The notes under the pieces were generated by a model that was given only the letters and a program-made list of their open reading frames with translations, made no database searches and was not told the origin of the DNA. Position numbers and translations under genes: made by a program. A stretch of 9,100 bases of DNA from UMGS1279 sp045630265 (GTDB lineage: Bacteria; Bacillota; Clostridia; Oscillospirales; Acutalibacteraceae), in assembly GCA_045630265.1 (NCBI GenBank), contig JAZQSV010000058.1, forward strand, positions 1 through 9,100, read 5' to 3'. Positions 1-6,880 of this stretch are shown piece after piece. Numbering within the stretch: the stretch's first letter is position 1; every line of letters starts with the position of its first letter.

Positions 1-2
1 CA

Positions 3-962
3 AAGGTTGGTTTGCCGTTTTTTCTATATAAGAATAGGGAAAGATACGGCTTTTTAGCGGGCCTTACTGTTTTCTTTTTATATCTTTTTATAATGTCACG
101 CTTTGTTTGGTGTATAAATGTTTCAGGTACATCACTTGAAAATACAGAAAAAATTATAAACAGCTTAAAAGAGGTAGGGATTTATGAGGGCGTAAGGGCA
201 AGCAGTATTGACGCTAAAACAGTAAGGAATGAACTACTATTAAAGGTAAATGAGCTTTCGTGGGCGGCCATAAATATTGAAGGAAGTACTGTTACTATAG
301 ACGTAAAGGAAACTACAAAAAAAGATAGTGAAGATACAACACCCTCTAACATCTATGCCGAGTATGATGGTGTAATTAAAAGTGTGGAAGCTCTAACAGG
401 CACAGCAGTTGTCAAACCTGGTCAGGCAGTAAGAAAGGGTGATATGCTAATTTCCGGCATTGTAGAATATAGTACATTACACACCGAACTTGTAAGGGCA
501 AGGGGTACTGTAACGGCTGAAATTGAAGAAACGCTGAAATATTATTCAAATTTTAAAATTAAAGAAAAGATTAGAACCGGTGAGACAAAAGAACGGACGG
601 TGCTTGAGATTTTTTCGTTAAAAATACCCTTATATTTTGGGGAAATTACGGGTGATTTCGAATGCGATATAAAATCTAATAATATAAAACTGTTTGGCAA
701 AAATCTGCCCATCAGAAAGATTACAAAAACCTTTTATTTTTTAGAAGAAAGGGAAAACTATTTTACTAAAACCAATATGAAATCGGGCGCTGAGAAAATA
801 TTAAATGAAAAAATAGAAAATTTTATTGGTGATGGTAAACTTTTAGGGAAAGAAATAAGTGAAATTGAAGACGAAAAAGGCATAGAGTTTACTGCAAAAA
901 TTTTATGCGAAAAAGACATTTGTAGAGAAGAAAAATTACTTATTGGGACTAGTAATCAGTAG
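3..962 (+). CDS. yqfD: Sporulation protein YqfD, 5' end missing
   Basis: The reading frame is open to the left edge with no stop, so the gene begins outside the window; a TTG at 12 is internal, not the true start. About 319 residues are visible, against roughly 400 in Bacillus YqfD, so some 80 N-terminal residues are missing. The visible part starts just before one hydrophobic segment (GFLAGLTVFFLYLFIMSRF), followed by a soluble region opening WCINVSG and then a long lysine- and glutamate-rich domain ending in SNQ. This is the membrane-anchor plus extracytoplasmic layout of the YqfD family, whose members are made during sporulation in Bacillus; the molecular function is unknown. Position directly upstream of phoH is the usual one for this family and is the strongest support. 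It implies a spore-forming organism or one with a sporulating ancestor. Confidence 0.88.
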   Translation, partial: KVGLPFFLYKNRERYGFLAGLTVFFLYLFIMSRFVWCINVSGTSLENTEKIINSLKEVGIYEGVRASSIDAKTVRNELLLKVNELSWAAINIEGSTVTIDVKETTKKDSEDTTPSNIYAEYDGVIKSVEALTGTAVVKPGQAVRKGDMLISGIVEYSTLHTELVRARGTVTAEIEETLKYYSNFKIKEKIRTGETKERTVLEIFSLKIPLYFGEITGDFECDIKSNNIKLFGKNLPIRKITKTFYFLEERENYFTKTNMKSGAEKILNEKIENFIGDGKLLGKEISEIEDEKGIEFTAKILCEKDICREEKLLIGTSNQ

Positions 963-969
963 TAAAATG

Positions 970-978
970 TGGTATAAT
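970..978 (+). promoter_or_regulatory. Extended -10 promoter element before phoH
   Basis: The 44-nt gap after yqfD contains TGGTATAAT, a perfect sigma-A -10 hexamer (973-978) with the TG extension at 970-971. I see no good -35 hexamer at 16-18 nt upstream (the 17-nt position reads TAGTAA), which is tolerable for extended -10 promoters. Transcription would begin near 985, giving a leader of about 22 nt before the phoH ATG. This would let phoH and the downstream genes be transcribed in vegetative cells independently of the sporulation gene upstream. Inferred from sequence only. Confidence 0.55.
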
Positions 979-1006
979 GTCTTAAAAGGATTTTTGGTGG
1001 GTTTAA

Positions 1007-1972
1007 ATGTTTGGACAGACGATAAATATTGATAGAATTGAATATATTATCAACCTTTTCGGAAGCTTTGATGAGAACATCAAAAAAATAGAAAAGGAAT
1101 TTTCGGTTTCTGTTTCTACACATTCAAGTCAAATTAAAATCAAGGGCGAGCCCGAAAACGTTTTAATGGCTATTAGGTGTATTGAGGGCCTTATTAAGCT
1201 TATTGACAAGGGCGAGATAATAAACGACCAAAATTTAAGCTACGTTTTCTCCCTTGTTCGCGAAAATAACGACCAGAAGCTACATTTAATTACCGATTCG
1301 GATACCGTTTGTATAACTGCAAAGGGTCGTCCTATTAAACCAAAAACGCTAGGACAGAGAAAGTACCTTGACGCTATTTTAAGCAGTACCATTACAATAG
1401 GCGTTGGTCCTGCGGGTACAGGTAAAAGTTATCTTGCCGTTGCAATGGCCGTAAGAGCATTTAGGAATAAAGAAGTAAGCCGTATTATTTTAACTCGTCC
1501 CGCAGTTGAAGCAGGTGAAAAACTCGGTTTCCTGCCCGGTGATTTACAACAAAAGGTAGACCCATATTTAAGGCCGCTTTATGATGCGCTTTATGATATG
1601 CTTGGCCCTGAAGCCTTTGCAAGGTACCAAGAGCGCGGCGATATTGAAGTTGCGCCACTGGCCTATATGCGCGGACGCACATTGGATGATAGCTTTATTA
1701 TTTTGGATGAAGCGCAAAATACAACCCCTGAACAGATGAAGATGTTTTTAACCCGTCTTGGCTTTAATTCTAAAGCGGTTGTTACAGGTGATATAACACA
1801 GATTGACCTACCTGATGGCAAACACTCGGGCCTTAAGGATATTATGACTGTTTTAAAGGGTATCGAAGATATTTCTATTATTAGGCTTTCGGGCAAGGAT
1901 GTTGTAAGACATAAGCTTGTTATGGAAATTATAAATGCATATGAAAGGCATGAACAGTCAAGGAGGAAGTAA
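1007..1972 (+). CDS. phoH: PhoH family ATPase (PhoH/YbeZ-like)
   Basis: A 321-residue protein, the usual length for bacterial PhoH. An N-terminal KH-like region (about 1-90) is followed by a P-loop NTPase domain. Walker A is GPAGTGKS (134-141), the family motif RPAVEAGEKLGFLPGD lies at 164-179, Walker B is IILDEAQN (231-238), and the sensor-type motif GDITQIDLP is at 261-269. All key residues are intact. PhoH proteins are cytoplasmic ATPases related to helicase cores; YbeZ-type members associate with the endoribonuclease YbeY, whose gene follows here after 1 nt. The name comes from a phosphate-starvation link in E. coli that need not hold here. The ATG at 1007 is the only reasonable start, because the frame is closed by TAA at 983 and lacks other start codons. 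The ribosome site is weak (GGTGGG at 996-1001, 5-nt spacing). Confidence 0.96.
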   Translation: MFGQTINIDRIEYIINLFGSFDENIKKIEKEFSVSVSTHSSQIKIKGEPENVLMAIRCIEGLIKLIDKGEIINDQNLSYVFSLVRENNDQKLHLITDSDTVCITAKGRPIKPKTLGQRKYLDAILSSTITIGVGPAGTGKSYLAVAMAVRAFRNKEVSRIILTRPAVEAGEKLGFLPGDLQQKVDPYLRPLYDALYDMLGPEAFARYQERGDIEVAPLAYMRGRTLDDSFIILDEAQNTTPEQMKMFLTRLGFNSKAVVTGDITQIDLPDGKHSGLKDIMTVLKGIEDISIIRLSGKDVVRHKLVMEIINAYERHEQSRRK

Positions 1973-1973
1973 A

Positions 1974-2474
1974 ATGGCAAAAACGAAGGTAGTAATAACA
2001 GATAAGCAAAAGAACTATAAGCTTCCGTCGGGTATCAGGTTGCTTATTCGCCGTGCCTGTAATGCTGTGCTTGATACTGAAGGTTTTTTAGAGTCCGCAG
2101 AGGTTTACGTTACCTTGGTTACCGACGATGAGATTAAAGAACTTAATGCCACACACCGCAATATTGATAAATCTACCGACGTACTCTCTTTCCCTTTGGG
2201 TGAAAATGGGGTCTATGATACAAACCCTGAAAACGGGGCAAAAATGCTTGGTGATGTTGTAATTTCTGTTGACCATGCAACGGCACAAGCTGAAGCATAC
2301 GGGCACTCCGTTCAAAGAGAATTTGCTTTTTTAACTGTACACTCAATGCTTCATTTGCTAGGATATGACCATGTAAACGGCGGACTCGAAGAAATGCGTA
2401 TGCGCGAAAAAGAAGAACTTGTTTTAGCAAAACTGGGAGTTTTGCGTGATAGTGCAGATACATATGAAGACTAA
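1974..2474 (+). CDS. ybeY: Endoribonuclease YbeY (rRNA maturation)
   Basis: A 166-residue zinc metalloprotein of the YbeY/UPF0054 family, which acts in 16S rRNA 3'-end maturation and 70S ribosome quality control. The metal-binding signature is HSMLHLLGYDH, with histidines at 123, 127 and 133. The family-typical STDVLSFPL is at 67-75 and GDVVIS at 93-98. The ATG at 1974 is chosen over the in-frame ATGs at 1935, 1941 and 1950 because AGGAGGA (1961-1967) sits 6 nt before it and the protein then starts MAKTK; the earlier ATGs lie inside phoH. Only 1 nt separates the phoH stop from this start, so translation is probably coupled. In Bacillus a membrane HD-phosphohydrolase gene (pgpH/yqfF) normally lies between the two; it is missing here. 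Confidence 0.96.
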   Translation: MAKTKVVITDKQKNYKLPSGIRLLIRRACNAVLDTEGFLESAEVYVTLVTDDEIKELNATHRNIDKSTDVLSFPLGENGVYDTNPENGAKMLGDVVISVDHATAQAEAYGHSVQREFAFLTVHSMLHLLGYDHVNGGLEEMRMREKEELVLAKLGVLRDSADTYED

Positions 2475-2490
2475 TTTGGAGGAAAGTATA

Positions 2491-3423
2491 TTGAATACCG
2501 AAACAAAATCGGCTTTTATTGCCGTTATTGGCAGACCAAATGTTGGAAAATCTTCCTTTGTTAACTCTGCGGTTGGTCAAAAAATTGCTATTGTTTCTGA
2601 CAAGCCGCAAACAACCCGTACACGCATTATGGGTGTTTTAACAAGGTGCGCTACACAGCTTGTCTTTGTGGATACCCCCGGTTTTCATAAGCCGAAAAAC
2701 AAACTGGATGAACACATGGCAAAGGCAACTAAAAGCGGTCTTTCAGATGTTGAGGCGGCCGTTTTAGTGGTTGAGGCGGTAACGAAATTTAAGTTTGACC
2801 CAAACAGTCTTCCCCCTGCAGAGCTTACCTTAATTGAAGAATGCAAAAAACGTAAGCTGCCTTTGATTTTAGCAATAAATAAAATTGATCTGTTAGATAC
2901 TAAGGACAAGCTTTTAGAAATAATTGCAGCATATATGTCGGTTTTCCCTTTTGAGGCAGTTGTGCCTTTTTCAGCTAAAAATGGGGACGGCACGGATATA
3001 CTTTGTGAGGAAATTTTCAAGTTCGCAAAACCCTCACCGCATTATTTTGATAGTGATACAGTTACCGACCAGGCCGACAAAATAATGATAGCCGAAATGA
3101 TTAGGGAAAAAATACTCACCCTGCTTAGTGATGAGGTGCCGCACGGTACTGCAGTTGAAATAGAACAGTACTATGAGCGTGATAATGCTGCGGGCGAGCC
3201 GATTTTAGAGGTTGGCGCTACCATTTATTGCGAAAAGGATAGCCACAAGGGAATTATAATTGGTCGTGGCGGCAGTATGCTTAAAAAAATCGGCAGTCTT
3301 TCAAGACGTGATATAGAAAACTTTTACGGTGCCAAGGTTTCTCTTAATCTTTGGGTAAAGGTTAAGGAAGACTGGAGAAACCGTGGTGGTATTATTCATA
3401 GCCTGGGGCTTGATATATCCTAG
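2491..3423 (+). CDS. era: GTPase Era
   Basis: A 310-residue essential GTPase that binds the 3' end of 16S rRNA and acts in 30S subunit assembly (E. coli Era is 301 residues). The GTPase motifs are in order: G1 GRPNVGKS (14-21), G2 region QTTRTR (40-45), G3 DTPG (61-64), G4 NKID (130-133) and G5 SAK (161-163). A C-terminal KH domain carries IIIGRGGSMLKKIG (255-268), whose GRGG loop contacts RNA. The TTG at 2491 is preferred because GGAGG (2478-2482) lies 8 nt upstream and the conserved domain begins a few residues in. Upstream in-frame starts such as the ATG at 2464 lie inside ybeY and lack a ribosome site. The gap after ybeY is 16 nt; dgkA and cdd, often found here, are absent. The stop codon sits within a perfect 18-bp palindrome. 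Confidence 0.97.
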   Translation: MNTETKSAFIAVIGRPNVGKSSFVNSAVGQKIAIVSDKPQTTRTRIMGVLTRCATQLVFVDTPGFHKPKNKLDEHMAKATKSGLSDVEAAVLVVEAVTKFKFDPNSLPPAELTLIEECKKRKLPLILAINKIDLLDTKDKLLEIIAAYMSVFPFEAVVPFSAKNGDGTDILCEEIFKFAKPSPHYFDSDTVTDQADKIMIAEMIREKILTLLSDEVPHGTAVEIEQYYERDNAAGEPILEVGATIYCEKDSHKGIIIGRGGSMLKKIGSLSRRDIENFYGAKVSLNLWVKVKEDWRNRGGIIHSLGLDIS

Positions 3424-3430
3424 GATATAT
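3413..3430. repeat. Perfect 18-bp palindrome over the era stop codon
   Basis: ATATATCCTAGGATATAT equals its own reverse complement and contains the era TAG stop at 3421-3423. As RNA it could fold only as a short AU-rich hairpin (7 bp with a CUAG loop), and no T-run follows directly, so I do not call it a terminator. It could be a protein-binding site, an RNA processing site or coincidence. Confidence 0.5.
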
Positions 3431-3495
3431 TGACTTTAATTTCCACTTATTAAATGCTACAAAAACCTAATGCTACTAACAGTGGGGGGATTTTT

Positions 3496-3654
3496 GTGGC
3501 ATTCACTGATAAATGGGAAAGCTTTTTAAAAAGTGGCTCTGTAGAGTCGTATTTAAACTACGTTTTTGAAAAAAATAAAATGGCTTTGGAGTGTGAAAAC
3601 AAAGGTGAAACTTCAAACGCAGGGTCTAATAATAAAGGAAACACCAATAGGTGA
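3496..3654 (+). CDS. yqzL: YqzL-like small protein between era and recO
   Basis: A 52-residue ORF starting at GTG, 5 nt after a strong GGGGGGA ribosome site (3484-3490). The ORF could be extended to an ATG at 3454, but that has no ribosome site. Residues 6-21 read KWESFLKSGSVESYLN, matching my recollection of the YqzL pattern: an aromatic residue, then F, then TG or SG plus S/D-V-x-x-YL-x-Y. Bacillus yqzL lies at exactly this place, between era and recO, and encodes a protein of about 47 residues of unknown function. The tail (about 35-52) is low-complexity and rich in N, G and T. It overlaps the recO start in another frame and is probably not under strong constraint. Identification rests on motif plus position. 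An alternative is a chance ORF acting as a leader coupled to recO. Confidence 0.7.
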   Translation: MAFTDKWESFLKSGSVESYLNYVFEKNKMALECENKGETSNAGSNNKGNTNR

Positions 3655-4345
3655 GAATGATAAGCTGCTTGTTATTTTAACAAGAGAACACGGTTTAGTG
3701 CGCGCATTTGCAAATGGCGCTAGAAAAATCAAGGGCAAAAATTCGGCAGCCACTTCACTTTTTTGCTATGCCGATTTTTCCCTTTCAAAGGCCAAAGATA
3801 CATATAAGGTAGGAGAAGTAACTCCGATAGAACTGTTTTTTGATTTAAGATACAATATTGAGGGCTTTGCATTAGCACAGTATTTTTGTGAGATAATTTT
3901 AAAAATCACCCCTGAGGATTTTGAGCCCGACAATTATCTAAAGCTAATTTTAAATTCACTGCACTTATTAACCAAAATGAGCAAACCTTTAGAGCAAATT
4001 AAAGCCGTTACTGAGCTTCGCCTAGCATCACTAGCGGGGTATATGCCAGACCTTGTTAACTGCACAGTGTGTGAGGAGATAAGGGGTAAAAAAATATTTT
4101 TATCCTTTTTTGACGGTCTTTTGTACTGTGAAGAATGTGCAAAGGACAAGGTGGGGCTCTTACCACTTAACAGTACAATTTTGGCGGCCATGCGCCATAT
4201 AATATATTCCGACTTTGCAAAGATATTCAGCTTTCAAATTCCCGATAAGGATTTAAAGCTTCTTTCAAGTATTAGTGAAAAATACGTTGCCACGCAGTGT
4301 GATACACATTTTAAAACTTTGGATTTTTATAAGGAACTGATGTAA
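3605..4345 (+). CDS. recO: DNA repair protein RecO
   Basis: A 246-residue recombination mediator that, with RecR, loads RecA on SSB-coated single-stranded DNA and anneals strands. The N-terminal OB-fold begins MKLQTQGLIIKETPIGENDK and contains the typical LTREHG (25-30) and GARK (38-41). A helical domain follows, with a zinc site formed by C153, C156, C175 and C178, as in many Gram-positive RecO proteins. The start is uncertain. GTG 3605 matches the usual N-terminus and lies 13 nt after GGAG (3588-3591), which is long. GTG 3593 would be only 1 nt from it, and TTG 3566 is further inside yqzL. Translation probably depends on ribosomes finishing yqzL, with which it overlaps by 50 nt. Its TAA shares one base with the mutS2 ATG. 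Confidence 0.93.
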   Translation: MKLQTQGLIIKETPIGENDKLLVILTREHGLVRAFANGARKIKGKNSAATSLFCYADFSLSKAKDTYKVGEVTPIELFFDLRYNIEGFALAQYFCEIILKITPEDFEPDNYLKLILNSLHLLTKMSKPLEQIKAVTELRLASLAGYMPDLVNCTVCEEIRGKKIFLSFFDGLLYCEECAKDKVGLLPLNSTILAAMRHIIYSDFAKIFSFQIPDKDLKLLSSISEKYVATQCDTHFKTLDFYKELM

Positions 4346-6741
4346 TGGATTATAATACTAAAAAACATCTAAGGGCGTTGGAATTTGATAAAATTTTGCT
4401 ACTGCTTAGTGAAAAGGCATCTATGGAGCAAACCAAGGAGCTTGCAAAAGAGATTTTACCCGCCTTTTCAAAACAAAAGGTAGAACTACTTCAAAAGCAA
4501 ACAATGGACGCCTATACTCTTATCGCAAAATTTTCATCACCACCCTTTGGCGGCGCACAAAACGTAAGTTCTTATTTTGTATCGGCTAAGGCGGGCGCTA
4601 TGCTAGGGATGAGAGAACTTATGAAAATCGGTGAGCTTTTAAGGTCTATCCGGCTTTTAAAACAATGGCGAGATTCTTTTGCTGGTATCGAAACATCTCT
4701 TGATGAATATTTTGATGCGCTTACTCCTAATAGGTATTTTGAGGATAAAATCTTTTTCTCCATTAAAAGTGAGGAGGAAATGAGCGATAGCGCTTCTCCT
4801 GCGCTTAGTGATATACGGCGAAAACTTAAAAATGCCTCTATGAATATCAGGGATAGGTTGGATAAGATAATACGCGACCCCAAACATATTACCCATTTGC
4901 AAGAGGCGATTATAACCCAAAGGCAGGGTAGATTCGTAGTCCCCGTAAAGGCTGAGCATCGCGCTCAAATTCAAGGTCTTGTGCACGACACATCATCTTC
5001 AGGGGCAACACTTTTTATAGAGCCGATTTCGGTTGTTGAAATCAATAATGAAATTAAGGTTTTGCAGGGTAAGGAACGGGAAGAAATTGAGAGAATTTTA
5101 ACCGAAATGTCGATTGAGGCGGCCCAGTTTGCAGATACTGCTCTTACTTCATTTGAAGCAATGGTATATTTGGATTTGTGCTTTGCTAAGGCAAATCTAG
5201 GTTATTCTATGAGGGCGTCTTTCCCCAGCATAAATGATAATAATAAAATTAAATTTAAAAGGGCACGACATCCGCTAATTTCTGCTAAGACGGTAGTTCC
5301 TATTACTGTGGAGCTTGGTGGAGACTATAGCCAGCTCATAATTACTGGACCTAATACGGGCGGTAAAACTGTTTCCCTTAAAACCGTTGGTCTTTTAACG
5401 CTGATGGGTCAGGCCGGGCTTATGCTACCTGTTGATGATGGTAGTGAGCTTGCCGTATTCAGCGAGGTTTTTGCCGATATCGGCGATGAACAAAGTATAG
5501 AACAGTCCCTCTCAACATTTTCCTCCCATATGACAAATATAATTAAAATTATGGCACATGCAAACGAAAAAAGTTTGGTGCTTTTTGACGAGCTTTGTTC
5601 GGGCACCGACCCTATAGAGGGTGCAGCACTCAGTATTTCAATCTTGAACAAACTAATGCAGAGAAATGCTACTGTGGTGGCTACTACCCATTATGCAGAG
5701 CTTAAGGCATATGCGCTAGAAGGGGACCGTGTGCAAAACGCAAGCTGCGAGTTTAATGTTGAGACCTTAAAACCAACCTATAATTTATTGCTTGGCGTAC
5801 CGGGACGCTCCAACGCTTTTGCCATTTCAAAACGCCTTGGACTTGACGCCGATATCGTAGAGGCTGCGAAACAAAATGTTTCGGCCGAAAACGGTAGATT
5901 TGAAGCACTTGTAGGAAGGCTTGAAGAAGCGTACAGGCAGGCAAATAAGGAAAGGGAAGAAGCAATTAAAATAAGATCTGAGCTTGAGCTTTCAAGAAAA
6001 AGCGCAAGTCAGCGTTTAAGTGAACTTCAGGCCGAGAAGGAGAAAATCACAAATAAAGCCAGGGAACAGGCTAACCTTATTATTGAGGATACAAGAGAGC
6101 GCTCTAATCGCCTTTTAAATGAACTTGAGGAGCTTAAAAAGTCAATAAATAAGGAAAATACAGCTGAGAGCTTGCAAAAGGCCAGAAGTCTTGCTAAGGC
6201 ATCAATTAAAGGCATTGAGCAAAGTGTCGATGCAACGGATACAACAGAAAAGTCCATAATTGAAAAACCCGACCGACCGCTTGTAGTGGGAGATATTATT
6301 AAGGTGTCCGGCTTTTCAAGGGAAGCCACTGTAGAATCGGTAAGTGATGATGGAAAAGTTGTTTTTGTAGTTATTGGTTCTATTAAAACTAAGGTTAAGA
6401 TTGATGATGTTTCGCTTGTTAAAAACTTGAAAAGCAAAGCAGAACGGAAGCCTGCAAGAAGAAAGGTTACAGGGCTTACACCAAAAAGCGAGAGGAATGC
6501 AAAGCGAGAGCTTGATATTCGCGGCTTTGCTTCTGATGAAGGAATTATGGAGGTTGATAAATTCCTTGATGAGGCAGTTTTGGCGGGAGTTGAAACTGTT
6601 ACCATAATTCACGGCAAGGGTACGGGCGTGCTTAAAAAGGCAGTACGTGCACATCTTAGAAACCATCCTCTTATCAAAACCCAAAGACCTGGCGTTTATG
6701 GTGAGGGTGAGGACGGAGTAACCGTAGCAGAAATTAAATAA
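4345..6741 (+). CDS. mutS2: MutS2: ATPase/Smr endonuclease
   Basis: A 798-residue MutS2 (Bacillus subtilis 785). It has the core and clamp region (1-320) but lacks the MutS mismatch-recognition domain. The ATPase has Walker A GPNTGGKT (335-342), ADIGDEQS and STFSSHM (from 377) and Walker B LVLFDE (411-416). A long charged coiled coil spans about 520-610, a KOW-like beta domain about 645-700, and a C-terminal Smr domain has LDIRG (723-727) and HGKGTG (756-761), the residues expected in active Smr nucleases. MutS2 is not a mismatch-repair protein: it suppresses homologous recombination in some bacteria and acts on collided ribosomes in Bacillus. The ATG overlaps the recO TAA by one base, with AAGGAA at 4331-4336 as ribosome site, so the two are translationally coupled. 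It is the last gene of the run. Confidence 0.97.
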   Translation: MDYNTKKHLRALEFDKILLLLSEKASMEQTKELAKEILPAFSKQKVELLQKQTMDAYTLIAKFSSPPFGGAQNVSSYFVSAKAGAMLGMRELMKIGELLRSIRLLKQWRDSFAGIETSLDEYFDALTPNRYFEDKIFFSIKSEEEMSDSASPALSDIRRKLKNASMNIRDRLDKIIRDPKHITHLQEAIITQRQGRFVVPVKAEHRAQIQGLVHDTSSSGATLFIEPISVVEINNEIKVLQGKEREEIERILTEMSIEAAQFADTALTSFEAMVYLDLCFAKANLGYSMRASFPSINDNNKIKFKRARHPLISAKTVVPITVELGGDYSQLIITGPNTGGKTVSLKTVGLLTLMGQAGLMLPVDDGSELAVFSEVFADIGDEQSIEQSLSTFSSHMTNIIKIMAHANEKSLVLFDELCSGTDPIEGAALSISILNKLMQRNATVVATTHYAELKAYALEGDRVQNASCEFNVETLKPTYNLLLGVPGRSNAFAISKRLGLDADIVEAAKQNVSAENGRFEALVGRLEEAYRQANKEREEAIKIRSELELSRKSASQRLSELQAEKEKITNKAREQANLIIEDTRERSNRLLNELEELKKSINKENTAESLQKARSLAKASIKGIEQSVDATDTTEKSIIEKPDRPLVVGDIIKVSGFSREATVESVSDDGKVVFVVIGSIKTKVKIDDVSLVKNLKSKAERKPARRKVTGLTPKSERNAKRELDIRGFASDEGIMEVDKFLDEAVLAGVETVTIIHGKGTGVLKKAVRAHLRNHPLIKTQRPGVYGEGEDGVTVAEIK

Positions 6742-6752
6742 AAACAGATAAG

Positions 6753-6781
6753 GCGGTGTAGCTGTTTGCTACACCGCTTTT
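6753..6781 (+). terminator. Intrinsic terminator after mutS2
   Basis: A perfect 10-bp GC-rich stem (GCGGTGTAGC at 6753-6762, GCTACACCGC at 6768-6777) closes a 5-nt loop and is followed by TTTT (6778-6781). It begins 12 nt after the mutS2 stop and is the evident end of the yqfD-mutS2 transcript. The T-run is short, so it may not be fully efficient on its own. Confidence 0.88.
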
Positions 6782-6816
6782 GCATTAAAAATTCAATTTG
6801 GTGAATAATATTTTTA

Positions 6817-6861
6817 AGAAAAAGAAAACCGCTTCGCTATTGCAAAACGGTTTCTTTTTCT
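6817..6861 (-). terminator. Terminator of gap, probably bidirectional
   Basis: Complementary arms AAACCG (6826-6831) and CGGTTT (6848-6853) are extended by AGAAAAAGA and TCTTTTTCT with one bulged A, around a 16-nt loop. Read on the - strand, the right side of the stem runs into TCTTTTTCTTAAAAA, so it fits the end of the gap transcript, 20 nt past its stop. On the + strand it is also followed by T-rich sequence and could back up the mutS2 terminator. Confidence 0.7.
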
Positions 6862-6880
6862 AAGCAGTAATTAACCAATA

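Noticed and set aside
1935..1973. A longer ybeY starting at ATG 1935 inside phoH.
   Set aside because: ATG 1974 has an AGGAGGA site at ideal spacing, and the extra 13 residues overlap phoH and are not part of the YbeY family.
2173..2610. A 145-codon - strand open frame across the ybeY-era joint.
   Set aside because: Both ybeY and era are intact and conserved over it; the translated product resembles nothing.
3430..3458. A possible promoter before yqzL, with TTGACT at 3430-3435 (5/6 to the -35 consensus).
   Set aside because: No acceptable -10 lies 16-18 nt downstream; the 17-nt position reads AATGCT, and better hexamers are at 12, 14 or 22 nt.
3453..3476. Two copies of AATGCTAC (3453-3460 and 3469-3476), 16 nt apart.
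   Set aside because: Only 8 bp in AT-rich intergenic sequence and just two copies; no link to a known site.
6027..6605. A 192-codon open frame on the - strand, rich in S, F and L.
   Set aside because: It lies wholly opposite the coiled-coil, KOW and Smr region of mutS2, has no recognisable motif, and its serine- and leucine-rich makeup is what the reverse of a lysine- and glutamate-rich coding strand gives.
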